Origin: Pseudanabaena sp. CAN_BIN31
Lineage (GTDB): Bacteria; Cyanobacteriota; Cyanobacteriia; Pseudanabaenales; Pseudanabaenaceae
Direction of reading: 5' to 3'
Length of the DNA stretch: 6,627 nucleotides
Assembly: GCA_026785865.1 (NCBI GenBank)
Contig: JAJAZG010000260.1
Span: 1-6,627, forward strand
The notes below the pieces were generated by a model, which saw only the letters and a list, made by a program, of their open reading frames with translations, was not told the DNA's origin and searched no databases. Of this stretch, positions 5,180 to 6,627 are shown in pieces. Each line of letters opens with the position of its first letter. Position 1 is the stretch's first letter. The position numbers and the translations under genes are program-made.

Positions 5180-6099
5180 GCAATCTCATAGGTCATGAAG
5201 TCGTGAGCAGGAATGGTATTTGCAAAAATCATTCTGGCTTCGCTAACTAAATCTTCTAACAAAATCGGATTACCGGGAGCATAGCGTGGACTGAAATGAG
5301 TCATGATTAATTGCTTTGCATTAGCTAATAGCGCCACCTGCGCTGCCATCGTGCTGGTCGAGTGCAAACGCTGAAAAGCCATATCTGAATCTTTGTGAGC
5401 AAAAGTGGACTCATGGATTAGCACATCAACATCTTGCGCCAGCTCCACCGAGCTATCACAAAAAATCGTATCCGTACAATAGGCAATCTTGCGCCCAATC
5501 TGGGGAGCGCCACAAAACTGTTTGCCATCAATTTTGCGCCCATCAGGAAGTGTCACCGTTTTACCCTGCTTTAGTTCTCCAAAAATTGGGCCTGAGGGAA
5601 TATTCATCGAGATCGCCTTATCAACATCAAACTTACCAGCGCGATCGCGTTCTACCAATCGATAACCATGGGCTGTCACCTTATGCTTAAGGGGAGCAGC
5701 CATCATGTAAAATTCTGAATCCCCACATACCAGCCCCGCTTTGACCTTATGCACCTTAATCGAATAGGAGAGGCGGGTCTCGCTGTAGCGCAAACAAGCA
5801 TCAAGATAATCACCCAAACCCACGGGACCATAAATATCAATATGGCTGACATTCCCCGCCATCCCACAACTTGCGAGTAAGCCTGGCAAACCAAAAATAT
5901 GATCGCCATGCATATGCGTCACAAAAATTTTCGTGATCTGACTAATCTTCACATCGCTTCGTAATAATTGGTGCTGGGTTGCTTCGCCACAATCGAGCAG
6001 CCAAACTTCGGCGCGTTGAGGTAAACGCACCGCCACACTAGAAACATTGCGTCCGCGTGTAGGCACACCCGAACTAGTACCGAGAAAGGTGATTTGCAT
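5164..6099 (-). CDS. rnz: Ribonuclease Z (tRNA 3' endonuclease)
   Basis: 311 residues, close to the roughly 307 of the short bacterial form. It cuts the 3' trailer from tRNA precursors in the cytoplasm. Seen: MQITFLGTSSGVPTRGRNVSS at the start, LLDCGEATQHQL at 34-45, and the metallo-beta-lactamase zinc motif THMHGDH at 61-67 (His62, His64, Asp66, His67). The remaining metal ligands are His139 in PLKHK, Asp210 in YCTDT and His268 in THFSPRY. HEST at 229-232 and the loop around IPSGPIFGELKQG (167-179), corresponding to the tRNA-binding exosite arm, are also present. All metal ligands are in place, so the enzyme should be active. The start lies 3 bases after the OmpA stop. Ribosome-site bases are weak (GTGGA inside the OmpA tail), so translational coupling is likely. 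The last codons lie in the 23-bp inverted repeat, and a terminator follows. Confidence 0.97.
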   Translation of the reverse strand: MQITFLGTSSGVPTRGRNVSSVAVRLPQRAEVWLLDCGEATQHQLLRSDVKISQITKIFVTHMHGDHIFGLPGLLASCGMAGNVSHIDIYGPVGLGDYLDACLRYSETRLSYSIKVHKVKAGLVCGDSEFYMMAAPLKHKVTAHGYRLVERDRAGKFDVDKAISMNIPSGPIFGELKQGKTVTLPDGRKIDGKQFCGAPQIGRKIAYCTDTIFCDSSVELAQDVDVLIHESTFAHKDSDMAFQRLHSTSTMAAQVALLANAKQLIMTHFSPRYAPGNPILLEDLVSEARMIFANTIPAHDFMTYEIAPSQA

Positions 6100-6102
6100 A
6101 TT

Positions 6103-6627
6103 TTAATCGTCCACAAAAATCTCAATGCGGCGGTTACTTTTGCTGTTACCGTCACCAGCACTATTAGCTAAAGGACGACTAGCGCCATAACCGATCACCA
6201 TCCAATAATAGGTTTGTTCGCCACGCAGTCTTGCCAAATAATCTTTAACTGCCGACGCGCGTAAATAGGACAGAGTTAGCTCATCCCGCGTACTGCTCAA
6301 ATCCATGTGACCATTAATTCTTACCCGTTTACCTTTTTCTAATGGTAATTGTGCGGCAACTTCATCCAGTAATCGAAAACTTTCAGGGCGAATGCTTGCT
6401 TTATTTGCATCAAATAAAGCATCAGCAGATAGCGTAAATTGCTGCTTTTTGTAACTTAGAAAGCTAAAAGATGGTTGCCATACTAGGTCTGGACGCATAA
6501 AGGCGATCGCTAAGCCTATAAACATACCCGCGATCGCACTCACGCCCAGAATCGCAGCACGAACAATTAAGGTCACAACAAAAGGCTGCGTTGAACTAAA
6601 ATCGCCAGAGGGCGACGAAGATTTACC
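6103..6627 (-). CDS. OmpA-domain membrane-anchored protein, N-terminus outside the window
   Basis: The frame is open to the right edge, giving 174 codons here. A GTG at 6576-6574 would give 157 residues, but no ribosome site precedes it and 17 further sense codons (GKSSSPSGDFSSTQPFV) lie upstream. The real start is therefore probably beyond 6627. Seen, numbered from the GTG: one membrane helix at about 3-26 (ILGVSAIAGMFIGLAIAF), then an OmpA-type peptidoglycan-binding domain at about 47-155. That domain has FTLSADALFDANKASIRPES at 47-66, INGHMD at 87-92, LSYLRASAVKDYL at 102-114, GYGASRPLAN at 129-138 and NRRIEI at 148-153. The usual HTD is HMD here. Known of the domain: it binds the peptide stem of peptidoglycan non-covalently. 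A cytoplasmic low-complexity head, inner-membrane anchor and periplasmic OmpA domain are inferred. rnz follows 3 bases later. Confidence 0.88.
   Translation of the reverse strand, partial: GKSSSPSGDFSSTQPFVVTLIVRAAILGVSAIAGMFIGLAIAFMRPDLVWQPSFSFLSYKKQQFTLSADALFDANKASIRPESFRLLDEVAAQLPLEKGKRVRINGHMDLSSTRDELTLSYLRASAVKDYLARLRGEQTYYWMVIGYGASRPLANSAGDGNSKSNRRIEIFVDD

Larger units (their letters stand above)
18..6537. repeat. HIP1 octamers (GCGATCGC), 15 copies
   Basis: Exact copies start at 18, 168, 580, 815, 942, 3251, 3787, 3985, 4369, 4584, 4603, 5021, 5641, 6503 and 6530. That is about one per 440 bases, against about one per 65 kb expected by chance for an octamer. This is the main sequence evidence for a cyanobacterial host. 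None lies between 950 and 3250. Confidence 0.95.

Overview
The window looks like a chromosomal segment of a cyanobacterium. The octamer GCGATCGC (the cyanobacterial HIP1 repeat) occurs 15 times in 6.6 kb. There are two Uma2-family proteins, a family heavily expanded in cyanobacteria. The ThiC protein has the short form of about 460 residues, and the DUF1565-plus-SPOR-like architecture fits the same group. A filamentous or Pseudanabaena-like lineage is a guess from general impression and was not tested.

Left end (1-1870). A cobU/cobP-type cobalamin gene runs off the left edge on the minus strand, and only its first 30 codons are present. Diverging from it is a tight plus-strand trio: a Uma2 protein, a small secreted protein of unknown function, and a second, different Uma2 protein. 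The gaps are 5 and 3 bases, so they are probably one transcription unit.

Middle (1871-3541). The 242-base gap after the trio holds a short GC hairpin, a 49-base imperfect palindrome resembling a REP-like element, an extended -10 promoter and a well-formed TPP riboswitch. The riboswitch leads into thiC, which makes the pyrimidine half of thiamin. thiC ends in a clean 14-bp intrinsic terminator.

Right end (3542-6627). A plus-strand gene encodes an exported beta-helix protein with a SPOR-like tail. It converges on a minus-strand pair, an OmpA-domain membrane protein followed 3 bases later by ribonuclease Z (rnz). The OmpA gene is open to the right edge, so its true start lies outside the window. 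Between the converging genes are a terminator and a perfect 23-bp inverted repeat that includes the rnz stop codon.

The housekeeping genes (cobU, thiC, rnz) belong to unrelated pathways, and the window reads as ordinary cyanobacterial chromosome. I found no CRISPR array, tRNA, rRNA, transposase or phage gene. No clearly new system is demonstrated. The points most worth a second look are the Uma2/secreted/Uma2 trio, the 49-base palindrome and the 23-bp stem over the rnz stop.
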